From assembly GCA_033032865.1 (NCBI GenBank), contig JAWHQI010000065.1:4402001-4466000 (forward strand): DNA of 64,000 bases. Reading direction: 5' to 3'. The first letter of the stretch is position 1, and each line of letters starts with the position of its first letter. Of this stretch, positions 32,859 through 44,330 are shown one piece after another. The stretch comes from Dactylorhiza incarnata (taxonomy: Eukaryota > Streptophyta > Magnoliopsida > Asparagales > Orchidaceae). The notes beneath the pieces were generated by a model. It made no database searches and was not told where the DNA came from. It saw only the letters and a list, made by a program, of their open reading frames with translations. The position numbers and the translations under genes are program-made.

Positions 32859-33119
32859 TGTTATTCTTAAGGAATGACAAGGATCACACCTAGGGGGGAG
32901 TGAATTGTTTGATATGTGATTTGTGATGTCTTTTTGAAATTAAAGGGCACAACAAACAATCACAACAAAACACACAGAGATTTATAGTGGTTCCCTCTAG
33001 ATAATGTGTCAAGAGGTAGTCCACTGTCCCAACACCTTTCAAGCAATGTGCTTGATAAGGCCAAACTCCTCCAAAACTCAGAACTCACACAGAGTTCCTA
33101 CCTCAGTATTTTATAACAC

Positions 33120-33312
33120 AATACTTACTCTCAGATCTACAAGTAGATCCTACACTCAGATCACTCAGATCTTACACTCAGGTCACAAAGACCCTACACT
33201 CAGATCACCAAGATCCTACCTCAGATTCTCACAGGAATTCTATACTCAGATCACAAGGATCTTACACTCAGGTCACAATGACCCTACACTCAGATCACAA
33301 AGATCTTACACA
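33120..33312. repeat. CTCAGATC...GATC tandem array (left Sirevirus LTR)
   Basis: Eight units of 22-25 bases of the form ACACTCAGRTCACAAAGAYCYT. In two units AGATC/GATC becomes AGGTC/GACC on both arms, so the pairing is conserved. The right LTR has the same array, more decayed, at about 46990-47192. Confidence 0.85.
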
Positions 33313-34056
33313 CTGTTTATAGATTATAGTGGTTTTTACAATGATACACTCAGTAAAGAATAAAAATTATATCTTGAGTCTTCAATAGAAATCTAGCAAT
33401 AGGCTTCTTCTCCCATGACATATGATAGAGTATAACTCTTCAGTTCAGATCTATATTAAGGAGACTAGCTGTAACATCCCAATTTTTGAATTTCTAGACC
33501 CCTTCCTGATTAATTGACCCGCTAGGGTTTTGTGAGTTTGGTTGGCACCCAAATGATAGATTAATACTCTATTGGGTATTATTAACCTAATAAGTCACTA
33601 AATCCACCCATCGGGTTACATACATTTTTTAACTTAGACGGGCACAATGACCCACAGGTGTGTGAATTGACTCATTAGGTCTTAGTAGACTCAATTAACC
33701 CATAAGTAGTGCACCATACTTGAAACCTGTCAAATCGACCCATTATGATAGTTATTAATCGAGATGATCGACCTAAATCGTGTGAAATCCATTATTTCCT
33801 AATTAGTCTAAATGCACACCAAACCACCCAACTTGGGCAGATCATCGACAGAGATTTGTCATTAACTCATCAACACACCAAAGAGACTGCATTATGCCTT
33901 GGTTAGAGGGCAGACCCCCAAATTATTTCTTTTGCTCCGATAATTTATTTAATTAATAAATAATGGATAATTATTTAGAAGATAGAATAATTAAAAACAC
34001 GATGGATGAACTCCAGTCGACTCCGAAATTTTATCGCGACAATCTCATAATAATAT

Positions 34057-34598
34057 TGAGAGGACCCAGCGCAACCAACTACACCAAAAGCCCGGACTGT
34101 TGGTGAAGGCGCAACTTGATCTTTATATCAACGGAAGGGCGCTACGGGTCATGTGAAGGAACGCTGGACCCAACAATCCCCCCCCCCAGCGTCCAGCACG
34201 ACCCGCAAGCTCAGAGGTGCTCCACATGGCCCGCAGGCTCAGAGGTGGCTTGACACATGACTCCGGCCGCCTGACCCGCCAGGACCCACACAGGTAGAGA
34301 GAATTTCAGGAATTATCAGTGCCCCCCGGTCTCGAACCCGCAACCTGCTTTGATACCAATTGAGAGGACCCAGAGCAACCAACTACACCAAAAGCCCGGA
34401 CTGTTGGTGAAGGCGCAACTTGATCTTTATATCAACGGAAGGGCGCTACGGGTCAAGTGAAGGAACGCTGGACCCAATTGAGAGGACCCAGCGCAACCAA
34501 CTACACCAAAAGCCCGGACTGTTGGTGAAGGCGCAACTTGATCTTTATATCAACGGAAGGGCGCTACGGGTCAAGTGAAGGAATGCTGGACCCAACAA

Positions 34599-34634
<36 letters not shown>

Positions 34635-34927
34635 AGCGTCCAGCACGACCCGCAAGCTCAGAGGTGCTCCACATGGCCCGCAGGCTCAGAGGTGGCTTGA
34701 CACATGGCTCCGGCCGCCTGACCCGCCAGGACCCACACAGGTAGAGAGAATTTCAGGAATTATCAGCGCCCCCCCGGTCTCGAACCCGCAACCTGCTTTG
34801 ATACCAATTGAGAGGACCCAGCGCAACCAACTACACCAAAAGCCCGGACTGTTGGTGAAGGCGCAACTTGATCTTTATATCAACGGAAGGGCGCTACGGG
34901 TCAAGTGAAGGAACGCTGGACCCAACA
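34057..34927 (-). mobile_element. TRIM retrotransposon, tandem form with four LTRs
   Basis: Four copies of a 116-119-bp LTR (TGAGAGGACCCAGCGC...GGACCCAACA): 34057-34175, 34361-34476 (lacks its last bases), 34479-34597 and 34809-34927. Two internal segments lie between copies 1/2 and 3/4. Each starts with a C-run (polypurine complement) and ends ctgctttgatacca, the complement of a tRNA-iMet primer-binding site. The complex is flanked by aatat (34052-34056, 34928-34932). No coding capacity, total 871 bp. The order LTR-int-LTR-LTR-int-LTR points to a tandem integration or unequal exchange, with a sloppy join at 34476/34479. Confidence 0.93.
34600..34634 (+). repeat. Poly-C run of 35
   Basis: 35 consecutive C in the second internal segment of the TRIM; the first copy has 10 (34178-34187). 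On the TRIM sense strand this is the polypurine tract, expanded. Confidence 0.9.
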
Positions 34928-35502
34928 AATATAAATAAGATGGACAATTTAAAAGTGTAACTAAACACATTTAAGTGATTTATGAAATATGATGTATTGA
35001 GTAACTAATCATTTAATAATAAAGATGATTTAGAGAAAAATAGCTAACGACCTTATCTTTCTACCAAATTTTTATCATAACATCCTAAAAATATATTATG
35101 TAGATGTAGTAATTAAAATTTATTATTTCAAATAAAATTGATTTATATTAATTTTTGCTATGTTAAAAATACCAAAGTAATAAAATAAAATACGAAACTA
35201 TAACCAAAAATTATGAAATAATTTGTAAAAATAAGTTGGCATTCCAAAAAGGTGTGATAATTATTTCACTTAAAAATAATTTATAATTAATTAATTATTA
35301 CGTTTTTAAGCCTTAATTAATGAATTAAAACCCACTCATTAACTCCATAGGCAAGGCCAGCTAAGAAAGTAAATTTTCCCCCACTCTTAATGCCTTGGGA
35401 AGGCTGAACCGGCGAGAGAAGAGTTGGATGGGCGAAATCACCAAGGGGTGGTATTTACTCCTCATTAAAACCCCTCCCAACACCCCAAAAGACCACCCCT
35501 CC

Positions 35503-35510
35503 TATATAAA
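35503..35510 (+). promoter_or_regulatory. TATA box of the 5.5-kb gypsy LTR
   Basis: tatataaa followed by ccacatcctag and then a C/T-rich leader from about 35535. The start of R would be about 30 bases downstream. A donor-like catgtaagtt sits at about 35668-35677. Confidence 0.55.
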
Positions 35511-35534
35511 CCACATCCTAGTTAGATTTTCGTT

Positions 35535-36420
35535 TTTCCCTGCCTCTTGCTCTCCTAACCAGCCAGAAAACGAGCTCCGGTGCTCTTCCGACGAGCCTCC
35601 TGCACGAACTCCGGCGAACTCCACCACTAATAATGGCCGCACGACGATCCCCTCGCCTAAACGGCACGCATGTAAGTTCATCCGACTCCTCTCTGCCCTT
35701 AGATCTATTTCCTGTCGATTCCCGCCAACTCCGGCCACCGGAGACGGCGATCCCGGCCTTGGAAGCCTCGTACCACCCCCACCAACCTCTGCCACCACCG
35801 TGGGCTTCGGCCTTGCATGGGGCATGTGAAGGGGAGGGAGAGTCCCCACGACCCTTCCTCAAGGCCCTTGAGGCGGAGGGAGCCGTCGGAAACCGCTCCG
35901 GCGGCCTCTCCATCCAAACAGAAAAAGAAATATTAATATATACATAATTTTTTTTTCTATATCTTCCGGCCACCGCCGGCAGTCACCCCACAGGAGGCCC
36001 TCCCCGGGGTACTCCCGCTGGGGGTAGTGGCCGGAGCTAAAGCCCCCACCAACGGCGGTGGGGAGGCCCGCAACCTCCTCCCTGCTTCAAGGTGGCGTAC
36101 ATCCACCTTGGACCTGGGGATATTTTTATCCATGTCGCCGGCGGAGGCGGCGGAAGGCCGCCGGAGCGCGCCCCTTGGCGACACTGTCGGGAGTGGTGGC
36201 CGGAGCAGCCACTGCTCCGGCCGGTCAAGGAATCGCCCGCATGGCACGGTGGCTGCATGCATGCAGCCACCGTGAACTGGGTTTCTTTTGGCGCAAATCG
36301 TAGGCGCCGTCGGTGGCGGTAGGCCGCCGGTGGAGGTTTCGTCAGAGCGCCCTCCCGGGGCGCTCTTGCCGGAGGCGGCGGCCAGGTTTTCCCACCGGCG
36401 GTGGCGGGGAGAGCTCGTAA
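35535..36420 (+). other. GC-rich leader-like part of gypsy LTR
   Basis: High GC, long open frames on both strands with proline, arginine and glycine bias, and no recognised domain. Motif ggcggtgg/ccaccgcc recurs. The lack of homology and the position downstream of the TATA box suggest an LTR leader and not a host gene. Confidence 0.45.
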
Positions 36421-36699
36421 GTGAAGAATATATATATTATTTATAAATAGTTATATGTATAAATGTATATACATATTTTATACATATACTTCTATATGTA
36501 TATATAAATATATACAATACATATACATACATATTTATACTGAAATATAATCTGGTGCAAATTTCGCTGCATAGATTTATTGCCCACCTCGTATGCAGCC
36601 ACCGGTGCACGCCAAGAACTGTGCGTGGGTCTTTTATTCCCCTTACAAGTAATCCTGTCATTTTTTTTGGGAAATTTTAGCGTTCTTAAACCAATTTTT

Positions 36700-37640
36700 T
36701 AACTATCCTGGATCCTGATTTAGAAAATAATTGTGAGACCTATATTTGTAGAACTTTTAGTTATCTACAACTCTGATGTTTTGAGTTTTCTTATTCGGAT
36801 CACCTAACTAATTTATTTTTTTCCTCAAAAAGTATATTTAATCGCTCTGGAAATCCAAATTCTTGTTAGACCTGAAACTGAAATTTTTAGTAATTTTTAT
36901 TCCTTGTTTTGGAGACCTTAGAGGACAAATCAGAAATACACATTAGAGACACTATTAAAGACTAATGTTTTTCCTACAACTTCCATGCTTTTAGTTTTAT
37001 GATCCGATGTTTCTAAATAAATTAAATTTGGCCTCAAACATTTCAAAATATTTCTAGTTTGTTGTCTTGGCTCGTAAACAGTTATTTTTAGTGAACTTCA
37101 ACCTCTGTTTTTGAGACCTTAGGTTACGATTTAGCGAATGCATGTGAGATACTATATTATTCACGGATGTTTTATATACAACTTTTATGTTTTGATTTCT
37201 CTGATTTGGAGTATCCAGATAATTAAATCTAGCCTAAAACATCAAAATAGTTCTAGTTTTCTGTTTTGGCTTGTAAACAGTTATTTTTGGTGAACTTCAA
37301 CCTCTGTTTTGGAGACCTTAGGTTATGATTTAGGGAAGGCTTGTGAGACACATATTTATTGGTGGATGTTTTCTCTGAATCATTTATGTCCTTATGCTTC
37401 TGACTTGAAGCATCTAGATAATTTAAATTTAGCCCGCAACAAGGCAACTTAAATTTATATTTCTGTTTTTATCAAAAACAGTTATTACTAGTAAACTTTA
37501 GTCCCTGTTTTGGAGGTCTTTGAAACCAAACCAGAACATGCATGTTAGATACACTATTTTAGATGAATGTTTTTTCTACAACTTTCATATTGTAATATTT
37601 CTGATTTGAAGCCTCTAAGTAATTTTAAACTTATCACGAA
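36700..37640. repeat. Diverged tandem repeat, about five units of about 200 bp
   Basis: Anchors (tt)ggagaccttagg..atttag..aatgcatgtgagatac recur at about 36705, 36910, 37103, 37311 and 37511, with ctagtttt-ctgtttt-ggct-gtaaacagttattttt between. Spacing is 193-208 bases. Units have clearly diverged, so the array is old. Confidence 0.7.
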
Positions 37641-38426
37641 TCCGTCTAAATGATTCAAAAGTGTTGTATACATGATAACATGATTCTCATATTTGTAAGT
37701 TTATCATTTCTAGCTTGATCACCCAATGAATATCAAATTATGAATCGATCCGTAAGCACTTGTAAATCTTATGAGTATTTTCATGTAGTCATTTCATTCA
37801 TTACCCACGCATGGAAATATGAGAGGGTGCATGGTTACCGATGTGGCGGGTTTGTCGGCTTCCCCATAATATACACTATGGGAGGAGTTGTACGACGAAC
37901 TCTTTTGTTTTTGGTAGTGAAGAGGACCGGGGGCTAGCTACCCTTTTCACACAGGTCCGTCTCACACCTAATTGGTTATGTGTCGAGAGGGTCTCCGCAT
38001 GAGGTGAGGATGTGTTCCCACCGAGAGTACCTATTCTTCATAGAGGTACGAAGGCCTAGGAAGTTGGGGTGTATCCATAACCTAGAAGTGGGATCGACCG
38101 ACCCACTATCACCGTCTGGCAACGACGGTGAGGCCTGGGAAGTGAGCTCCTTCTCTTAACAGGTCACTATGTTGACATGGGGGAAAGAGATTGAGACACA
38201 TCATTCGAGTGATAGGGAGGACAACCATACATGCTCATCATATCATTATTTATGCTCTCACCTTGGTCCGACATCGTATAACCACCGTTACGAAGGGTTA
38301 TACGATGGCGGGTGAATTTAATACTTTAGTGTTCCCTCTTTATGAATTGTTGAAGGATTATTGCTTCGTTTATATAACTCTGGTATATATATATATATTT
38401 GCTTCGGCTATTGTGCTAACTTTCTT

Positions 38427-38680
38427 TGCAGGTGTCCTTCCCGGTACCCATTAGGGGGCTGGGGGGAGCGTGGAATTTACTTGGTCCGTCGTGGCTAACG
38501 TACTCTTATACATTATCATTTTAGGAACCGATGCGCCTACCGACGGAGCAGGAGCGGATGGGCGAGCATAGACGTGCCCGTGATGACGAGGAATTCCCTG
38601 AGCCAGCTCGGACGATCTATGAGGATGTGAGGGTACTACCTTGGGGAGAGGAGAGGATGAGAGATTTCTTTTGACTAGAT
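38427..38680 (+). other. Splice-acceptor-like sites and short coding-like stretch in gypsy LTR
   Basis: ctttgcag at about 38424-38431 and attttag at about 38518-38524 look like acceptors. The latter is followed by an open stretch rich in Arg, Glu and Asp codons (gcgcctaccgacggagcagg...) up to a tga near 38673. No domain recognised. Possible exon of an LTR-derived transcript. Confidence 0.3.
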
Positions 38681-39479
38681 ATTTTGTCGTCTTATGACTG
38701 TGTTGGTTTTGCTGCGAGACTTTATATAACCCTTCGTGGTTTTCATCTATGATTTATTATATATCATGCTGGGATGTTCTGTGATGTTTTGCTTTCGTAA
38801 AATGTTTATACTATGTGAATGTTTTTCTGTAATGATGCAATAGCCTTACAGGGCGAATGTTCCGCCAATTGGGTCATGGGTCAGGTAAGAGGGTGAAACC
38901 TCTTCAGACACATGAACCTCTTGGGGGGACGCTTGCCCTAGTCATAGGGATCCCCTCGGTTTAAAAAAGGGGGTCCTTACACTTGCAGCAGCAGAAGAAA
39001 TCCTTTTTCTTGTGTTCAGTAATTTCTTTCTTCTGAATCTGGATCTAGCAGGATACTTGAAAACTTAGAAGGATTCTTGTTGGATTTTTTATCATTAGTA
39101 ACAACAGGTAAAGATATTCTCCTTTTATAATGTTGCTTCTACTGAAGAGGAAATGATGGAGTATATGGGAAGACATAATTTCCTCTGAATTTGAATCTTC
39201 AAATTTGATCAGAAAGGAGAATATTTCAAATTTTACTCAATTAGGAATATTCCACATATGGTAATTAAGCATTAGAATGGAGTGCATAAATCTTCCTGAT
39301 ATTCCAGTCATAATAGTTGATAATATTATTCCATAACCAATTCTTCAACGAATTAATCCTTTAAGGTCTTCAATAGATGTACCATTGTAATACACCTTGA
39401 TTGGCGTGAAAAGATTTGAGAATTAATGTTGTCACGAGTTATTCAAGTACTTAGAATAATTCTGAATGAATTAGAGTGT

Positions 39480-39735
39480 CCCGTCGATATTGAGATCATC
39501 CTGTCGATCGACATTGATCTAGTCGATCTAGTACTTAGAATAATTCTGAGTGAATTGGAGTCTGTCCCATCGATGTTGAGATCATCCAGTCGATCGACAT
39601 TAATCCAGTCGATCCTTTGTCCAATAGACTTTTCAGAATAGTTAGTCTGTCCTGTCGATTGATTCCATCGACTTATCTTCTCGTCGATGTTTTGAGTTCG
39701 ATCGATAGGCCGTCCTGTCGATTTTTACTTGAACT
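39480..39735. repeat. GTCGATCGAC/TCGAT motif cluster (left Sirevirus LTR)
   Basis: Motifs such as ccgtcgatattgag, cctgtcgatcgacattgat, ctagtcgatctag, cagtcgatcgacattaatc and gagttcgatcgataggcc recur about a dozen times. The right LTR has a decayed counterpart at 47820-48080. This is the palindrome zone of this Sirevirus. Confidence 0.8.
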
Positions 39736-40170
39736 ATTTTTTGAATTTCACAACCTTCTGAATTCAGTAATTTTCTTTGAACTTTTCAGGTAAAGTCTTC
39801 AAGATAAATGTTAGTATGACTTCAAATAAATACTTGAAGTCATATAACATAAATAATTAAGATTGTTTATTCCTGCCATAAATTGAATTGAGCTTTTTGA
39901 CTTCCTTGAGCTTTTCTTCAATTCTTTTGACGCTTCAATTGAATAAGTGACAAGACTAACATGGTCTAGGACTTTGTCAGCATGATGTTATGACAATGAA
40001 GGATTACATTGTCATAACTATGCTTGGTGACAATAAGCCTATACAAAAGTCATTCTTGTACTTAGATTTCACTGAAATGATAAACTAGATGTTTAATCAA
40101 ATATAAAGTGAAGTTCTCTTGAATTGATGACTTCTTCAAATCAGGAATCTTGAGGGCAAGATTCCCAATA

Positions 40171-41164
40171 ATCTCCCCCTATTTGAAGAAGTCAGAACCC
40201 CAGTTCAAAATTACTTTCACTTAACAATAAATGTAAACTTAAGCATCAATAATAAAACATCTAGGTCATATGCAAACAAGAGACTTAATGAAGTCAATGG
40301 ATTTACATGTTGTGCATAGACTCTTGTTGATCTATTGAGTTATAGCTTTTGCATCTTCTAAAGCTTTCAAGCTCCCCCTTGATTAAGTATCTCCTTTCTG
40401 TAGAGGAGTCCCCTTTGAACTACTTTTCTTTATCTCCCCCTATATTTCACAATTTATTGTCTTCTTTTTCACTTTAGGCTTTTCTATTTCAATATTGATT
40501 CTCCCTTTCTTATTATTTAGGCTCTCTCCCTTTTCTTACACCACTCTCCCCCAACTGGCTTTTAATAACTTTTTAGACTATAATTCATTATCTCTCCCCC
40601 TTTCGGACTTTTTCAATAAAGTGTTGTCAGAGGGTGGGCACAAGAGTGATTAGGAATTTAAAAATTTCTCCCCTACATCAAATGTCTCCAATATATGATA
40701 GGGATCAATCATAATTCTTCATGGGGATTTAATTTATAATTTAGATCTTCTTGAGAGTGCACAATCAGATTGAACTTCTATACCAATTAAAATTTAGAAT
40801 TTGTTTATTGTGCTTCATGTAAGAATTGATAGACATCATGTAATCTCTAGTATGTATATGAACTAGATTACCTGATTACATAACAGAAATCTGATTTGTT
40901 GTTGAAATCTGATCACATTGCTAGACAGTTTTCTACAGAAGTCTGTCTGTCTTCAGTTTGCAGCAGCTAAGTGATACCAAATGAAGTATATCAAATGAGA
41001 ATTTGATGCTGTTGAACTCTTGCACACTTTTCCATGATAGAATCTGCCTTTAAGTTGTTAGAAAAATAATCCCGCATACTTAAATCAAATATTAAATCAT
41101 CAAGTGTGAATTCCAAAAGTTTGACCTTCACATTATAGTTGAAATTAATCTAAATTTAACATTC
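40171..41164 (-). other. Sirevirus 3' internal region with repeated polypurine tracts
   Basis: Non-coding between RNase H and the 3' LTR. CTCCCCC (GGGGGAG on the element's strand) occurs at about 40172, 40372, 40433, 40545 and 40594. The first, adjacent to the LTR, is the functional-position polypurine tract. Multiple copies here are a known Sirevirus trait. Confidence 0.75.
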
Positions 41165-44100
41165 CTAGTTCAATTTTGAATTGAGTAATTTCATTTCATC
41201 AAAGGGCTTTGTGAAAATGTCTGCCACTTGTCTATCGGTTGGAACAAATTCCAGACAAATGTCTTCCTTTTCAACATACTCCCTGATGAAATTGTACCTT
41301 ATCTCAATGTGTTTTGTTTTGTTGTGGGAGACTGGATTCTTTGTTATAGATATAAAACTTGAAGAGTCACAATAGAGAGGTGTCTTCTTGTTGTGAATGT
41401 CAGAATCTTTCAATTGATGTTGAATCCATAGTAGTTGTGCACAACAATTTCCAGCTGAGATGTATTCTGATTCTGCAGTAGAAATAACCACACTTGTTTG
41501 CTTCTTACTACTCCTTGAGATTAACCTTTTGCCTAGAAATTGACATGTTCCAGATGTGCTTTTTCTATCCTCTTTGCAACCTGCAAAATCTGCATCTGAA
41601 AATCCTATTAGCTCAAAATCACTGCTTCTAGGGCACCATAGACCAAGATTAGGTGTACCCTTTAGATATCTCAAAATTCTTTTGGCAGAGGTGTAATGAG
41701 ATTCACTTGATATCTGACACAAACAAATGTAAAAAACATGATGTCTGATCTATTGGTAGTAAGATAGAGTAGGGAGCCAATAATGCATCTATACATGGTC
41801 TCATCAAAAGGTTTCGCTTTCTCATCCTTGTCTAGAGATACATTTGTTCCCATTGGAGTCCTCATTGAGGTAACATTCTCCATACCAAATTTCTTAATGA
41901 GTTTTTTTGGTAAACTTGGTTTGAGAAATGAAGATTCCTTCCTCAGATTGCTTAACCTGGAGAACCAAAAAGTACTTTAACTCTCCCATACTACTTATTT
42001 CAAACTTCCCTTGCATAAGGTTAGCAAACCTTTTACATAGGTTGTCATCTGTAGATCCAAAGATGATGTCATCAACATAGATTTGCACCAGCAAGATCTT
42101 GTCTTTGATTTTCCTAAGAAACATTGTTTTATCTATTTTTCCTCTTGAAAATTTGTTCTCAAGTAAAAAGGAAGATAAAATCTCATATCAAGCTCTAGGT
42201 GCTTGCTTTAGACTATAAAATGCTTTCCTAAGAAAATAAACATGATCAAGATGAGTTGGGTTGATAAAACCTGGAGGCTGTTCTACATAGACCTCTTTTT
42301 TTAAATCTCCATTTAGAAATGCTGATTTCACATCCATCTGGTAGACTTTAAATCCTTTGTGGGATGTATAAGCAAGGAAGAGTCTGATTTCCTCTAGCAT
42401 TGCCACAGGTGCAAAGCTTTGATCATAATCAATTCCTTCTTCCTGTCTATATCCTTTAGCAACTAATCTGGCTTTGTTCTTGATAATGACTCCTTGCTCA
42501 TCCAGTTTGTTTCTGAACACCCATTTGGTTCCAATTATATTGTGACCATGAGGTTTTGGAACTAGTTTCCAGACCTTGCATCTTGTGAATTGGTTCAATT
42601 CCTCTTGCATAGCCAAAATCCAGAATGGATCTTTGTTGGCATCATCAAACTTCTTTGGTTCTTCTTGTGAGAGGAAGCTTAGAAATAGTGCTTCATTCAT
42701 TGTGCTGCTTCTTGTTTGTACTCCCTGATTGATGTCCCCAATGATCATATCAGGTGGGTGATTTCTTTGAAACTTGATGGCATTGGCCAAATTTCTATTT
42801 TCTGCTTGGATCTCTTCAATTGGTGGTGCTGCTTCTTGTATTTCAGCTAGTTGATTGTCTTTATCTGTTAAATTATCAACTTGGTCTTCTACTCCCCTTA
42901 CATTCCCAATGTATAAGAGGAAGAGAGTTCTTTTTCTTCTTCTGAGATTGATGTCTTCAATTCTTTGAGCTTGGGTCTTGAGTCTGTCATAGAAATTTTA
43001 GAGGGCTCTTCAAGTATCATGCTTGATTCATCAAATACTACATTAATAGATTCTTCTATAGTTTTTGAGTGTATTATATATATTCTATAAGCTCTGATGT
43101 GATGACTGTATTCAACAAAGATGCCTTCAAAGCATTTTTCAGCATACTTTGTCAAGTGATGCCTCCCATTGTTTAGGACATAGCACTTGTTTCCATAAAT
43201 CTTGAAGTAGGCCAAGGTTGGCTTCCTGCCTTTCAAGAGTTCATAGGGAGTCTTGTTGTGAATTCTATTGATTAGTGATCTATTTTGCACATGGCAAGTT
43301 GTATTGACTGCCTCAGCCTAGAAGTATTCTGGTAGAGATGAGTCACTTAACATTGATCTGCTTGCCTCTATGAGTGTCCTATTCCTCCTTTCAGCTACTC
43401 CATTTTGTTGTGGAGTTCTTGGAGATGAAAACTCTTGTGAGATACCTAGACTTTCACAAAAAAAAATCATTGCTCCAGATTAAAATTCAGTTCCATGATC
43501 ACTTCTGATTTTGACCACTGAACAGTTTAGTTCATTCTGAATTTGTTTGACAAATGTAGTGAAGACTTCTAGGTTATCGGACTTGTATTTAAGAAAGAAC
43601 ACTCATACAAACCTAGAGTAATCATCTACAATTATAAATGTATAAGACTTGTCCCTAAACTTTGAATTAACATTGGGCCAAATAAGTCCATATGCAACAT
43701 GTATAAACATCTGGTGGAATTTTTCAATCCAATTGACTTGAAGGAGGATTTTGTTTACTTCCCCATTTCGCAAGCATGACAAGGACCTTCTTGTGCATAA
43801 TTCCACTTGGGACCATCTCTGACCAAGTTTTCTGATAGGAGCTTATTGATGGATATAATTTATATGAGCTAGTCTCTTGTGTCATTGGATGCAAAGAGAT
43901 GCCCTATTAGTGACCATTAAATAGATAGGAGCATCTAAATTAGAGCAAAGAAAATTTAGACAATATACATTCACACTCCTAGTGTAAGTAAGAATAACTT
44001 CAGAGTTTTCAGTCTTCTTAATGAGGCACTTATCCTGGTGGAAAACTACCACATAGTCAAGATCACAAAGTTGACTTATGCTTATCAGATTGTGTTGCAC

Positions 44101-44330
44101 TCCTTTTACATAAGCTACTCTTGAGATGGTAACTATGTCATTAGTAATTTTACTATAACCTTTAGTTTTTCCTCTATCAGATCCCCCAAATATCACTTTA
44201 GGACCATCTTACATAGGAGTGAATTCTTTCAAAAGGCTTCTTGTTCTAGTCATGTGCCTAGAACATCAACTGTCCAAATACCAGATTGGAGTTTGATTGG
44301 TCTTTGGACATACCTGCAAAAATGAACTAT
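41165..44330 (-). pseudogene. Sirevirus Pol: protease, integrase, RT, RNase H
   Basis: From right to left. Protease-end/GAG-pre-integrase region at 44200-43880 (VAYVKGVQHNLISISQLCDL). Integrase pieces at 43806-42898 (KFRDKSYTFIIVDDYSRFV; NRIHNKTPYELLKGRKPTLA). Reverse transcriptase at 42790-41894 ([51 protein letters not shown]). RNase H at 41722-41165 (DADFAGCKEDRKSTSGTCQF; ISTAESEYISAGNCCAQLLW; VADIFTKPF). Each block is intact for 60-200 residues but the blocks are separated by shifts and stops, so no polyprotein can be made. Confidence 0.92.

Larger units (their letters stand above)
33470..38981 (+). mobile_element. 5.5-kb gypsy-type LTR (solo) inside Sirevirus LTR
   Basis: Starts TGTAACATCCC and ends GGGTCCTTACA. 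Flanks are ctagc (33465-33469) and cttgc (38982-38986), a 4/5 target duplication at a site that is empty in the other Sirevirus LTR. It has no internal coding domain and no second copy of its ends, so I read it as a solo LTR of a Tekay-like gypsy family. It holds a TRIM complex (34057-34927), a TATA box at 35503, a GC-rich transcribed-leader-like region to about 36420, a diverged tandem repeat (36700-37640) and a coding-like stretch near 38525-38670. Confidence 0.75.
32859..40170 (-). repeat. Sirevirus 3' LTR (left), split by a gypsy LTR
   Basis: 32859-33469 and 38987-40170 align in order with 46728-48486. The insertion point falls between ggagactagc and agcagaagaaatc (right LTR: ggagactggcagcaacatc). 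Confidence 0.9.

Noticed and set aside
33004..33363. Open frame with repeated QITQILHSGH-like residues as a repeat protein
   Set aside because: It is a translation of the CTCAGATC tandem array in the Sirevirus LTR, which recurs in the other LTR with stops.
34538..34744. Polyproline-encoding open frame
   Set aside because: It is the 35-C run of the TRIM internal segment and not a gene.
35395..36320. Long GC-rich open frames on both strands as a host gene
   Set aside because: No domain, overlapping frames on both strands, and the segment lies inside a clearly bounded LTR downstream of its TATA box; open frames are explained by high GC.
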